From Gorsachius magnificus (lineage: Eukaryota; Chordata; Aves; Pelecaniformes; Ardeidae), in the NCBI GenBank assembly GCA_034008185.1, contig CM067109.1:36426885-36490884 (forward strand): a DNA stretch of 64,000 nucleotides, written 5' to 3'. Of this stretch, positions 1 to 10,180 are shown piece after piece. The translations under genes were made by a program, and so were the position numbers. Within the stretch, counting starts at the first letter, position 1, and each line of letters begins with the position of its first letter. The notes under the pieces were generated by a model. The model did not search any database. It saw only the letters and a program-made list of their open reading frames with translations, and had not been told where the DNA came from.

Positions 1-149
1 TCCCAAACACTTAAGCAGTTCACCAGGAGCAATAAGCCAGTAACACAGCTGTAACAATTATGTTAAAAGTCATGTTTTGTGTAGTGGGAAATAGTCACAC
101 GAATTATTTTTCCTCATGATTTCAAATGACTTCTAGTCATCAGCAAGCC
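1..149. other. unannotated flank
   Basis: AT-rich sequence with no recognisable gene or repeat. It is the left flank of the first CR1 element. Confidence 0.5.
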
Positions 150-2106
150 ACAGCTGACCTATCCCAGTAAGGTCTTGGCTAGCCAGGGACAGGCATCCTG
201 GGAAGAGTATAGGGACGCTGCCTGTTTGTGTAGGGATGGAGTCAGGAAAGTCAAGGCTCAGCTGGAGATAAACTTGGCTAGGGATGCAAAGAATAACAAG
301 AAGGGTTTCTACAGGTATATCAGCCGGAAAAGGATGGTTAAAGAAAGCGTACCCCCGCTGATGAGCAAGACTGGCAAGCTGGTAACAGCAGATGAAGAGA
401 AGGCTGAGGTACTCAACACCTTTTTTGCCTCAGTCTTCACTGGCAACCTCTCTCCCCACCCCACCCAAGTTGATGGATGGCATGAGGGGGACCGGGAGGG
501 CAAAACCCTTCCTGCTGTAGGAGAAGATCAGGTTCGTGACCACCTGAGGAACCTGAGCGCACGTAAGTCCATGGGACCCGATGAGATGCATCCCAGAGTC
601 CTGAGGGAATTGGTCGATGTAGTCGCCAAGCCAATCTCCATGATATTTGAAAAGTCATGGCAGTCAGGTGAAGACCCTGGTGACTGGAAGAAGGGAAACA
701 TTGCGCCCATTTTCAAAAAGGGTAGAAAGGAAGACCCTGGGAACTACTGACCTGTCAGCCTCACCTCTGTGCCTGGGAAGATCATGGAACAGATCCTCCT
801 AGAAGCTATGCTAAAGCACATGGAGGCCAGGGAGATAATTCGAGGTAGCCAGCATGGCTTCACCAAGGGCAAGTCCTGCCTGATGAACCTAGTGTCTTTC
901 TATGATGGTGTGACAGCATCAGTGGACAAGGGAAAACCAATGGACGTCATCTATTTGGACTTCTGCAAAGCCTTTGACACGGTTCCCCACAACATCCTTC
1001 TCTCTAAATTGGAGAGCTATGGATTTGATGGGTGGACTGTTAGGTGGATAAGGAACTGGCTGGATGGCCGCATCCAGAGGGTAGTGGTCAATGGCTCCAT
1101 GTCCGGATGGAGACCGGTGACGAGTGGTGTCCCTCAGGGGTCCGTACTGGGACCAGTGCTGTTCAATATATTCATCAATGACTTAGACAGTGAGATCGAA
1201 TGCACCCTCAGCAAGTTTGCGGACGACACCAAACTGAGTGGTGCGGTTGACACACCAGAAGGACGGGATGTCGTCCAGAGAGACCTGGACAGGCTGGAGA
1301 GGTGGGCCTGTGTGAACCTCATGAGGTTCAACAAGGCCAAGTGCAAGGTCCTGCACCTGGGTCGGGGTAACCCCTGGTATCAGTACAGGCTGGGGGAAGA
1401 AAGGATCGAGAGCAGCCCTGCCGAGAGGGACTTGGGGTGCTGGTGGATGAAAAGCTGGACATGAGCCGGCAATGTGCGCTGGCAGCCCAGAAGGCCAACC
1501 GTACCCTGGGCTGCATCAAGAGAAGTGTGGCCAGCAGGTCAAGGGAGGTGATTCTGCCCCTCTACTCTGCTCTGGTGAGACCTCACCTGGAGTACTGCAT
1601 CCAGCTCTGGAGCCCTCAGCACAAGAAGGACATGGACCTGTTGGAGCGGGTCCAGAGGAGGGCTACAAAAATGATCCGAGGGCTGGAGCACCTCTCCTAT
1701 GAGGACAGGCTGAGAGAGTTGGGCTTGTTCATCCTGGAGAAGAGAAGGCTGCGGGGAGACCTGATTACGGCCTTTCAGTATCTAAAGGGGGCCTATAGGA
1801 AAGATGGGGATAATCTTTTTAGTAGGGCCAGCTGTGACAGGACAAGGGGTAATGGTTTTAAACTAAACCAGGGTAGGTTTAGACTGGATATAAGGAGGAA
1901 ATTCTTTACAATGAGGGTGTTGAAACCCTGGAACAGGTTGCCCAGAGAGGTGGTGGAGGCCCCATCCCTGGAAACATCCAAGGTCAGGTTGGATGGGGCT
2001 CTGAGCAACCTGATCTAGGTAGTGGTGTCCCTGCTCACTGCAGGGGGATTGGACTAGATGACCTCTAGGGGTCCCTTCCAACCTAAAACATTCTATGATT
2101 CTATGA
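150..2106 (+). mobile_element. CR1 LINE, 5'-truncated, nearly complete RT
   Basis: This is a chicken-repeat-1 type non-LTR retrotransposon copy. It starts in the linker between the endonuclease and reverse transcriptase of ORF2, so the endonuclease is missing, and it runs to the typical CR1 3' end: a short UTR followed by ATTCTATGATTCTATGA at 2090-2106. The left boundary is approximate, because recognisable CR1 protein sequence begins at about 172. It belongs to the same subfamily as the copies at 20392-21523 and 51885-52557. It carries only one nonsense codon and one single-base deletion in about 1.85 kb of coding sequence, so it is one of the younger insertions here. No target-site duplication was identified. 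Confidence 0.93.
175..2018 (+). pseudogene. CR1 ORF2 reverse transcriptase, broken
   Basis: This is a LINE reverse transcriptase, which in an active element copies its own RNA at a nicked target. The frame is open from at least 175 to 747, then has TGA at 748-750 where the family has an Arg codon (NYRP motif), consistent with CGA to TGA deamination. The same frame continues to about 1433 and holds RT motif A (YLDFCKAF; catalytic Asp codon 958-960), the [10 protein letters not shown] motif near 1126-1155 and the catalytic FADD at 1216-1227. At 1434-1437 there are four G where sister copies have five, and this one-base loss moves the C-terminal part ([12 protein letters not shown], then the final DGALSNLI) into another frame, which ends at 2018. 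The catalytic residues are intact but the protein is broken twice. Confidence 0.9.
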
Positions 2107-2214
2107 AACCCAGACGTCTGGACACATGTGCTGCCACACTGCAATAGAATTTACAGTCTACGTACTCCCAGGAGATCCAGAAACACCACCTCTGACTAGC
2201 AGGTAAAGAGATAA
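2107..2214. other. no feature seen
   Basis: Short unassigned stretch between the CR1 tail and a possible SINE trace. Confidence 0.4.
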
Positions 2215-2306
2215 CCTCACGACCTTGGCTAGACCACCAATCAGACTAAAACCAGCCTGTGTCCTCTGGATTGCTGCCTGGTGCTTTATCCATTAGGTCA
2301 TCTCTT
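2215..2306 (-). mobile_element. possible tRNA-derived SINE trace (MIR-like)
   Basis: On the minus strand the sequence reads CCTAATGGATAAAGCACC and then GCAATCCAGAGGACACAGG. This resembles the tRNA-like head (box A region and the stretch before box B) of MIR/CORE-SINE type elements. Box B and the core are not clear, so this is either a decayed SINE head or an old tRNA pseudogene. Confidence 0.3.
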
Positions 2307-4344
2307 AATGTGGTGCAGAAAGTAAATACTGAAGCCCATGAACTGCACAAGAAACATCAGCATTTCTACATCTGACACACAAAGCACAAGCTTTCCTGAA
2401 TTTAAAACCTTTCCACTGGCATCCCCAACAGACTCCTCTCCATAAAATTTCTGTGTCTAGCCACTGGAAAGGTGCTTATTTCCTAGGAATGGCCTGTCCT
2501 CTGAGCACCACGTGCTAGCTGACCCTTAAAAATTTCTGAGCTCTGGAAATGGGCTGTGACATTGTCACAGGAAAAAGACTTTATGAGAGCACCTGCTGGA
2601 GGCTATGTGCTCTCCCACTGCATCTGCAACTGCTATGAAATCCTCTGGGTTGCTCACATTTTCCACTTTCAACTCCAAACACTGCAGCAAACTGCTCAAT
2701 GTGGCTAAAGAGATTTTACATCCCAGCTGTCTTTGTCTGACCCACTGACAGGCTAGAGAACAGCACCATTACTTGCAAGACATAACTTCTGTTTGCTCAG
2801 CTGCCCCTCAACAGGCTCTCAGGGTTCCCTTGGGACTGAGGACTGGCCAGAGCTGTGAGTGACACACACACTTCTCTACCTGAAGAAAAATGCAGGAATG
2901 AAATGCAGACTTCTGCTGTTACACATTGCATTGTTTCCTCCAATTTCTTCTCTCTCAAGCTTTCTGTTTTAAGACTCAGTTTGTCTTCAGCTGTAAGTTG
3001 ACTGTGGCCATGCTAACTGGTTGAGCCTTGTTTAGCAGTCAGCTAATGCCCACTGGTATCTTGCAGTCAGTCACTTCATTTCCACTTGCTTGGCTGTTCA
3101 CCACATTGCAGAGAGCAACACAGGTGTGACAGACAGCTGTCTTTCAGAGGGATGTGGGAAACAGCTATGGGGAACTCAGGCCCAGACACACAACTTGAGT
3201 ATAGTAGCTTCATGCATTCCCCATTTGAGCTGTGTCACAGCAGCTCACTCGCTTGTCCAACCCCAATATAAAGGAAAACCTTTTAGCTGAAACTTCAGTA
3301 AAGAGGCTTTTAACAGCATTGTTTACCTTACCCTATCTACATGATTTAATAACACACACACACAAACGAAGTGTGCTGGCATAGGTGAGCTAATGTATAA
3401 TAACTATGTAAACACCAAAATCTGGTGATGGCTGAGCTGTTAGACAAATCTTTCTCTTCTTGTATAATTACAACAACTCTGTTTTCACCATTTCAACAGC
3501 TATTGCAGCTACCCACAGCATGTTCTTACTGTAGACCAGGCTCTTCTGGCCCTCATACCTTCAAGTTCCTCATATGGATGGCATAGGCCAATTTCATAGC
3601 TCATGAAAACAACCCAGTAGCTATTTTTAAGTTAGTGAAATGTTGTAGATTTATGCTTACTGATCTATCCAATTTACCTACTGCCGAAGATAGTAGGGTT
3701 TCAGGTGAAGTAAAACATGTCTTCTGATTGGTTTTTAGCATCCTACCATCAGGGAGAAAAAGTCATTTATCTAACACAGATGTTTCAGCAGTTAAGCAAG
3801 GGAGAGGAATGATTGTGGATTATAATGCTTTATTGTTGATTTGTTCCTCACTGGGACCATATATCCACAGCAATTATAAACCAGTGTACAAAAATACACT
3901 TCCATGTCATTTACGGCCTTCCCTAATGAGCACAATCTACAGGTAGGAGAACCTTGTAATGCATTTGCTTCTATCTGCCTTGAACTCTGCTTTCTGCCTG
4001 CTCTACTTCCAAAGGCTTGATTGTAGATCCAGCCCAGCCACTCAGTGTCTCCCCTCTCAAGGCAAAAAAGATGCTGCTGATGTAATCACTGTTATTAGTC
4101 TTCACATTTTAATCTCTTCAGAGCCTGAGATAGCAGGGGAAAAGGGTGTATCTCATCAGAAGGGGTTTACATGAAACATGGCAGAATCTTTCACCTTCTC
4201 CCAATAACAAAAAAATGAATCACAAGTAAGTGTAACATCTAGCCCATTGTCACCTAAAAATCCACAGAAGAAAATGGCTTTGAAATGACCTTTTTCTCCT
4301 TAGTGTTATTTAATAGATCTACAGGCTTCCAATCTCCTTATGGC
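2307..4344. other. unique sequence, no gene seen
   Basis: No convincing coding or RNA gene. Open frames are short and show no known domain. A short CA run lies near 3351-3364. Confidence 0.5.
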
Positions 4345-4406
4345 AGCGAGGTTGGAACTGAATGATCTTTAAAGGTCCCTTCCAACCCAAACCATTCTAT
4401 GATTCT
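4345..4406 (+). mobile_element. CR1 3'-end fragment
   Basis: Only the last ~60 bp of a CR1 remain: a GGTTGGAACTGAATGATCTT-type 3' UTR, then CCCTTCCAACCCAAACC and the ATTCTATGATTCTG tail. This is a severely 5'-truncated insertion. Confidence 0.85.
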
Positions 4407-6074
4407 GTTCCATGCTGAATGATACTGGGCTGGGGTAGAAGTGTTGTTCAGAGATGAAGCCTGACCTGCAATGCACACATCACACAGTGACATATTTCAC
4501 CCATCTTCCTGCATTTGCATGGTAAGGGTGAAGGTAAAAATAAACGTTTCTTAGAAACTGAAACCGTGTGTATGCTCTATGCTCATGTCTTTCAATATGC
4601 AAGTGCTACACAATTGCTGCAAGAAACATATCTGTGTATCTTACAATGAAAGAAGGGACAATGTACTTATGCCTGTACTATATTCAGCCCTGATAGCAAA
4701 AATAATTTCTGTCTTGACACTTAGAAGTACTTGGATGGAAAAATGAAACTAAGAACCTTGAGAAAAGCTGCTCCTTCTTTTAGGCTGTTTACCATCAGAA
4801 ACTTCTTCCTCCCTTTCTTTTAAGGAGGATACATTACAGGTTTTATTCCATGCCTTTTCTGCTCCGAAGCATGTGGAACATGAAAGCTCATCTGTATGTT
4901 GAGCAGCTGTAGTATAGCTGGAAATTTCTGAAACATGCAAAGAATAATTGAGTACTTCAAATTTTGGGGTGTTTGTGAGTAAAATCTATCACCTTGAGGC
5001 AAAAATCACAGAGAAGTCCAATCAGTCCATTGATTCTTCTAGGCATCATTTGGTCAGGATGCTGTCTGGGGAGATAAACTTCAAATTTATTCTTTTCTTT
5101 TTTGGCTTCTTACATGAGTGAAACAGGAATCCTCTTCTCTTGTCTATTGTCAAATATATTCCCCAAGGGCAAGCTGTTCTGTGGGTGACAATACCCTGGG
5201 GCCTGGGGTCTTGCTTCACTGAGTTTGTTTAGTATTTGAATATGTCCATCACTTCGCAACCTCAAGACCATGATGAAACAGGAATCTTTTCTGTTTCAAG
5301 GTATGCTTTTCCTTGAGCAATAGTTTCATTAATATTTACTTCATAAATAGTCGCATACTACACAGATGTGAATATGCTTCCATTGTCTTTGAGAGAGTAA
5401 CTTCTTTCTCTTCTCTGTATTTTTTAAGAATGACAGCATATTTTGCATCCTTTCTCAAAGACCCAAGGCTTCCATTGTCTGCTGCTGTCTGTTTCTGACC
5501 CTACATACTGAGTATGTCCCAACAGCTTCAACCACAGTGCTACTCACAGGATACCTCTTTAAAAGGACACCTTTCAGTGAATGTTGAGCTGCCATGAGCA
5601 TTTTTACAAACGTAGTATTACACAGGCTTTTCAGCAAGGGAGAGGCTTCCCTTGCATTTCGTTTGGGGCTGATTCCCACCACAAGGAGCAAATACTTTCA
5701 AGGCCAGAGCCCATGGGAAAACAATCCTCTAAGCTCATTCTGCTGATAACAAAAATCATCAGAACTAGTCTTTGGTAGGCAATCTCCCTCCCAGACAGGC
5801 TGCAGGAGCACTCACTCTGACAGAAGGAGGTAAGTGATATCTTTCTGGGGAGAGATGGAGGGACAGTGCAAAGGAGCCCACTGGCAATTCTTCAGATCAG
5901 GTAGGAAATATGCAGAGCAGAGGAAGGTTCTGTAGCAGAGAGAAATTAATGAGCTATTTTTTTTCAAAGTCAATTAATCTAGTTACTGAGTTTAAATAGC
6001 TGCTTGTATTTATATCTCTAAGAGCTGTCATGCTGCTTGGGGATAAGGCATAAGCAACTGTGGCGAAAACATAA
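4407..6074. other. unique sequence, no gene seen
   Basis: AT-rich DNA with several short open frames on both strands, none with recognisable domains. No repeat recognised. Confidence 0.5.
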
Positions 6075-6212
6075 AAGGCAGGGAAAGGAAGGCAGGGAGG
6101 AAGGCAGGGAGGCAGGCAGGCAGGCAGGCAGGCAAGAAGGAAGGAAGGAAGGAAGGAAGGAAGGAAGGAAGGAAGGAAGGAAGGAAGGAAGGAAGGAAGG
6201 AAAGGAAGGAAG
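6075..6212. repeat. (GGCA)n/(GGAA)n compound microsatellite
   Basis: An imperfect GGCAGGGA region passes into (GGCA)n at about 6108-6134, then about 16 nearly perfect GGAA units to ~6200 and a degenerate end. The + strand is almost purely purine. The GGCA-to-GGAA change suggests a C/A substitution that spread by slippage. Confidence 0.95.
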
Positions 6213-7309
6213 TTAAAATGAAAGGATTAATAAATCAAAACATATTATTCTGAATAAAGAACAGATGTCATACATCCTTCTAATGTCCATGGGTGAGATA
6301 ACATCTCTGTAATGAGCAATGTCTGATTAAGAATGGCTTGGCTAACATACCAAGTCCCAGAGGGAGATTTATTCCTGTTCATGTTCCTTTTTCCTCCCAG
6401 GAAGCCATGGAACAAGGAAAATTGCAATCATTTGTGACTGTAAAGCAAACACAGAGATCTAATTATATTGTTTTTCACCAACAGCCCCTTTAAATACATT
6501 GTCCTGCCTTGCATTTGCTTTTCTAAAGCCCGTTAGTTCTGTCAGTAGTGATTTTTTTCTTGAAGGAAAAAGTTATTCTAGCTGAGTAGCCTTTGATTAT
6601 TTTCATCATTATCTGAGACACTTGTATGATTTACAGAACATTCACTATGCCCCCTGGCCACTTCAGATGCTGCTGTGTCTCTTCAATATCGCTTGATTAG
6701 GTTTGAGACATTCATGTAATGCAACTGACAGAAAATGATTTAGTCAGGTCTCAAAGCTGGTTTGTTGCTTGACCTACAAATCCAATTTCCAATCAGCAAT
6801 TGCTCTTTGGTTGCCTTAGAAAGGTAGACATAGATAGACAGACAAAGAGCTGTGCTCTATTCTGGTGCCCCTTTATTTGTTTTGCCTTCTGAATGTCATG
6901 GCATATTCTCACATTAAGCATCCTTACACATACTTTCTCTTTCACAGTGCTGTTTGTATGGACACTCTGGGCAGTAGCTGATTGACTGTTCATTGTGAAC
7001 TAGGTGTTAAGAGGACAGCACCAAACCCTCACCAAGGCTGTTGCTCTAAGGATGACTAACAAATCAAGAAGGCAGGTTAGACAATTTAAGTTACCTCTTA
7101 AAGAATCTGTGCGTGATGGTTCTTATCAATATTTCCCCCAACCTACAGAAACAACATAAAATGCACAAATGTTAATTTTGTCACAGCTTATATGAATCTC
7201 CTGTTCTTCCAAATTTTTAAGCTGCTTCCATCTTGCTAAGGCTGGAAGGGACTACATCCTTGATCCCCAGGTGTAAGAAATTAGGAAAGGAAAGCAAGAG
7301 ACAGACATG
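6213..7309. other. unique sequence, no gene seen
   Basis: No gene or repeat recognised. Short AT-rich open frames only. Confidence 0.5.
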
Positions 7310-8433
7310 GATAAGTCAATACTTGCTGGTCAAACTAAAGGTCAAGATGGAAATGCACAGGCAGTGGAAGTAAGGACAGGTATGCAGAGTAGAGTACAGG
7401 GAGGCTGTCTGATTGTGTAGGGATGGGGTCAGGAAGGCCAAAGCATAGCTGAAGCTGAACTTGGCAACAGACACAAAGAATAAGAGGGTCTTCTCTAGGT
7501 GTGTCAGCCGGAAAAGGAAGGTAAAAGAAAGCATGTGCCCCCTCATGAACACAATTGGTAAACTGGTAACAATGGATGAGGAGAAGGCTGAGGTACTCAA
7601 CAACTTTTTTACCTCAGTCTTCACTGGCAATCTCTCTTCCCACACCTCTCAAGTGGATGGACCACAAGGTAACAACTGGGGGAGAAAAGTCTCTCCTGCT
7701 GTAAGAGAAGATCAGGTTTGTGACCACCTGAAGAACCTGAACATACATAAGTCTATGGGACCTGATGAGATGTATCCCAGAGTCCTGAGGCAATTGGCTG
7801 ATGTAGTTGCAAAGACACTGTCCAAGAAAGCCAATAGCATCCTGGCTTGTATCAGAAATAGTGTGGCCAGCAGGACTAGGATGATTTTCCTCCTGTACTT
7901 GGCACTGGTGAAGCCGCACCTCAAACACTGTGTTCAGTTTTGGGCCCCTCACTACAAGAAACACATTGAGGTGCTGGACTGTATCCAAGGAAGAGCAACA
8001 AAGCTGGTGAGGCATCTGGAGCACAAGTCTTCTGAGGAGCAGCTGAGGGAACTGAGGTTGTTTAGTCCAGAGAAGAAGAGGCTGAGGGGAGACCTTATCT
8101 CTTTCTACAATTACCTGAAAGGATTGTAGTGAGGTGGGTGTCTGTCTTTTTTCCCAAGTAAGAAGGAATAGGACAGGAGGAAACGGCCTCAAGTTGTGCT
8201 AGGGCAGTTTTAGACTGGACATTAGGGAACATTTCTTCACTGAAAGGGTTGTCAAGCACTGGAGCAGTCTGCCTAGGGAAGTGGTTGAGTCCCCATCCCT
8301 GGAGGTATTTAAAAGTCAAGTAGATGTGGCCTTTAGGGAAATGGTTTAGTGGGACTTGCCAGTGTTAGGTTTATGGTTGGACTCGATGATCTTAAAGGTC
8401 TTTTCCAACCTAAATGATTCTGTGATTCTGTGA
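7310..8433 (+). mobile_element. CR1 LINE, 5'-truncated, RT core deleted
   Basis: The copy begins in the linker before the RT domain and ends in the tail AATGATTCTGTGATTCTGTGA at 8433. Its subfamily is the one also seen at 23889-24560 ([20 protein letters not shown] type). The longest frame, 7461-8129, joins the RT N-terminal part ([20 protein letters not shown], ending about 7820) directly to the C-terminal part ([14 protein letters not shown]). The palm, including the catalytic FADD, is therefore missing and about 230 codons are lost, yet the frame remains open across the junction. A frameshift follows near 8130. The left boundary is approximate. Confidence 0.9.
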
Positions 8434-9444
8434 TGCAGAGAGTAGCGATCAATGGCTCAATCAGTAATGAGTTCTATCACTCAGTAGTCCATACTGGGAC
8501 AAGTACTGTTTAATGCCTTTATCAGTGACATAGACACTGGGATCAAGTGTACCCTCAGCACATTTGCACATGACACCAAGCTGAGTGGTGCGGTTGACAT
8601 GCCTGAGGGATGGGATGCCATCCAGAGGGACCTGGACAGGCTCAAGAAGTGGGCCCAGGTGAACCTCATACAGTTCAACAAGGCCAAGTGCAAGGTCCTG
8701 CACCTGGGTCAAGGCAACCTCCAGTATCAATACAGTCTGGGGGATGAAGGGATTGAGAACAACCCTGCTGAGAAGGACACGGAGGGACTGGTGAACGAAA
8801 AGCTGGACATGAGCCAGTAATGTGTGCTTGCAGCCCAGAAAGCCAACCATATCCTGGGCTCCATAAAATGAAGTGTGTCCAGGAGTTTGAGGAAGGTGAT
8901 TCTGCCCCTCTACTCTGCTCTGGTGAGACCCTACCTGGAGTACTGCATCCAGCACTGGAGGCCTCAGCACAAGACATGGACCTGTTGGAGTGGGTGCAGA
9001 GGAGGGCCAAAAAAATCAGAGGGGTGGAACACCTCTCCTATGAGGACAGGCTGAGAGAGTTGGGGTTGTTCATAGAAGGCTCTGGAGAGACATTATTGTG
9101 GCCTTTCAATACTTAAAGGAAGCTTATAAGAAAGATGGAGTGAAACTTTTTCATAGGGCCTGTTGAGATAGGACAGGGGATAATGGTTTTAAACTAAAAG
9201 AGGGTAAATTCACACTAGATAGAAGGAATAAACTTTTTATTATGAGGGTGGTGAAACACTGGAACAGGTTGCCCAGCAAGGTGGTAGATGTCCCATCTCC
9301 AGAAACATTCAAGGCCAAGTTGGATGGGGCTCTGAGCAACCTGATCTAGTTGAAGATGTCCCTGCTCATTGCTGGGAGTGGTGTATGAGATGGCCTCTAA
9401 AGGTCCCTTCCAACCCAAACTATTCTGATACTATGACTCTATGA
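8434..9444 (+). mobile_element. CR1 LINE, 5'-truncated, abutting previous copy
   Basis: This is a second CR1 whose first base follows the tail of the preceding copy directly. It begins in the RT palm (AGAGTAGCGATCAATGGCTC). The catalytic motif reads FAHD at 8563-8574 instead of FADD, so one metal-binding Asp is lost. Open segments are 8599-8820 and 8820-9116, with frameshifts between them. It ends at a tail of the type ATTCTGATACTATGACTCTA, at about 9422-9444. Many stops and indels make it older than the 150-2106 copy. Confidence 0.9.
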
Positions 9445-9753
9445 TCTCACTGCAGACAAGATAAGTTACACAACAGATAAGATTCAATGATGCAGCCAGG
9501 AAGTACTGTGAGCGGTCCTCCCTACTCCAGCTTTTTTTTATGCTACAAGCAGCCTTCTGTTCTCCAGTGATTTTTTTATGCTTATTCTACTGAAGGAGTC
9601 AAAGAAGATCATGCTTGTCCAAACTTGTAACCAAAAGTGATTAGTTTGTTCTTTTATGGAAACAATATAGAGATCAAAGTGAGATACATCTATGGACATG
9701 TTGCTATATTCCAGTACTGTATGCTGCTATGCACCCGGTACAGCCCCACTTCA
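9445..9753. other. unassigned sequence
   Basis: No gene seen. If the left end of the following LTR has been misjudged, part of this stretch may belong to it. Confidence 0.4.
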
Positions 9754-10180
9754 TGTCAACAATAGGTCTAGGAGTAGTTAAGAAGAAATGGTGATCAATC
9801 CCATCCCACATAGGGACCATGCACCATGAAGAAGGAAGACAAGTTACATAAGCAAGGTAATACTGTGCAGGCCTCTACGAAGGGGTCAACTAAGGGACAC
9901 ACCTGCACGACCACCAGAGACCCCACGGAAGCCTCTCGTAGTTCAAGGACACATGCGTAATGACCATGTAAATATGATAATTAGTTCTTGTAAATAGGAT
10001 GAATATGTATGATTATTCCGGGAAATTTGATGCATAATTATGTAGTCGGATAATATAAGTTTGGGTTGATGTAATCTGCGGTATGCACGCTTGGAAGAGT
10101 GATCTGGCACCACAAATGAAGAATGCCTGCCTTTTAACACTACATTGGTGTTAGGAGGTTTATTCCCGATTTTGGTGACA
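9754..10180 (+). mobile_element. putative solo LTR (ERV family not identified)
   Basis: The stretch has LTR architecture. A TATA-like AATATAAGT lies at about 10050-10058. About 60 bp later there is an AATGAAGAATGCCTGCC stretch that resembles a degenerate poly(A) signal, and then a U5-like end, TTGGTGTTAGGAGG and TTTTGGTGACA. Candidate termini are TGTCA at 9754 and TGACA ending at 10180, which are inverted complements. No convincing target-site duplication flanks them, so the left end is uncertain. It is unlike the LTR family at 37157 and 60528. Confidence 0.5.

Noticed and set aside
2215..2306. A functional tRNA gene on the minus strand
   Set aside because: Only a box A-like part and a loose central part are present. 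No proper acceptor stem or box B could be found, so it is kept only as a possible SINE trace.
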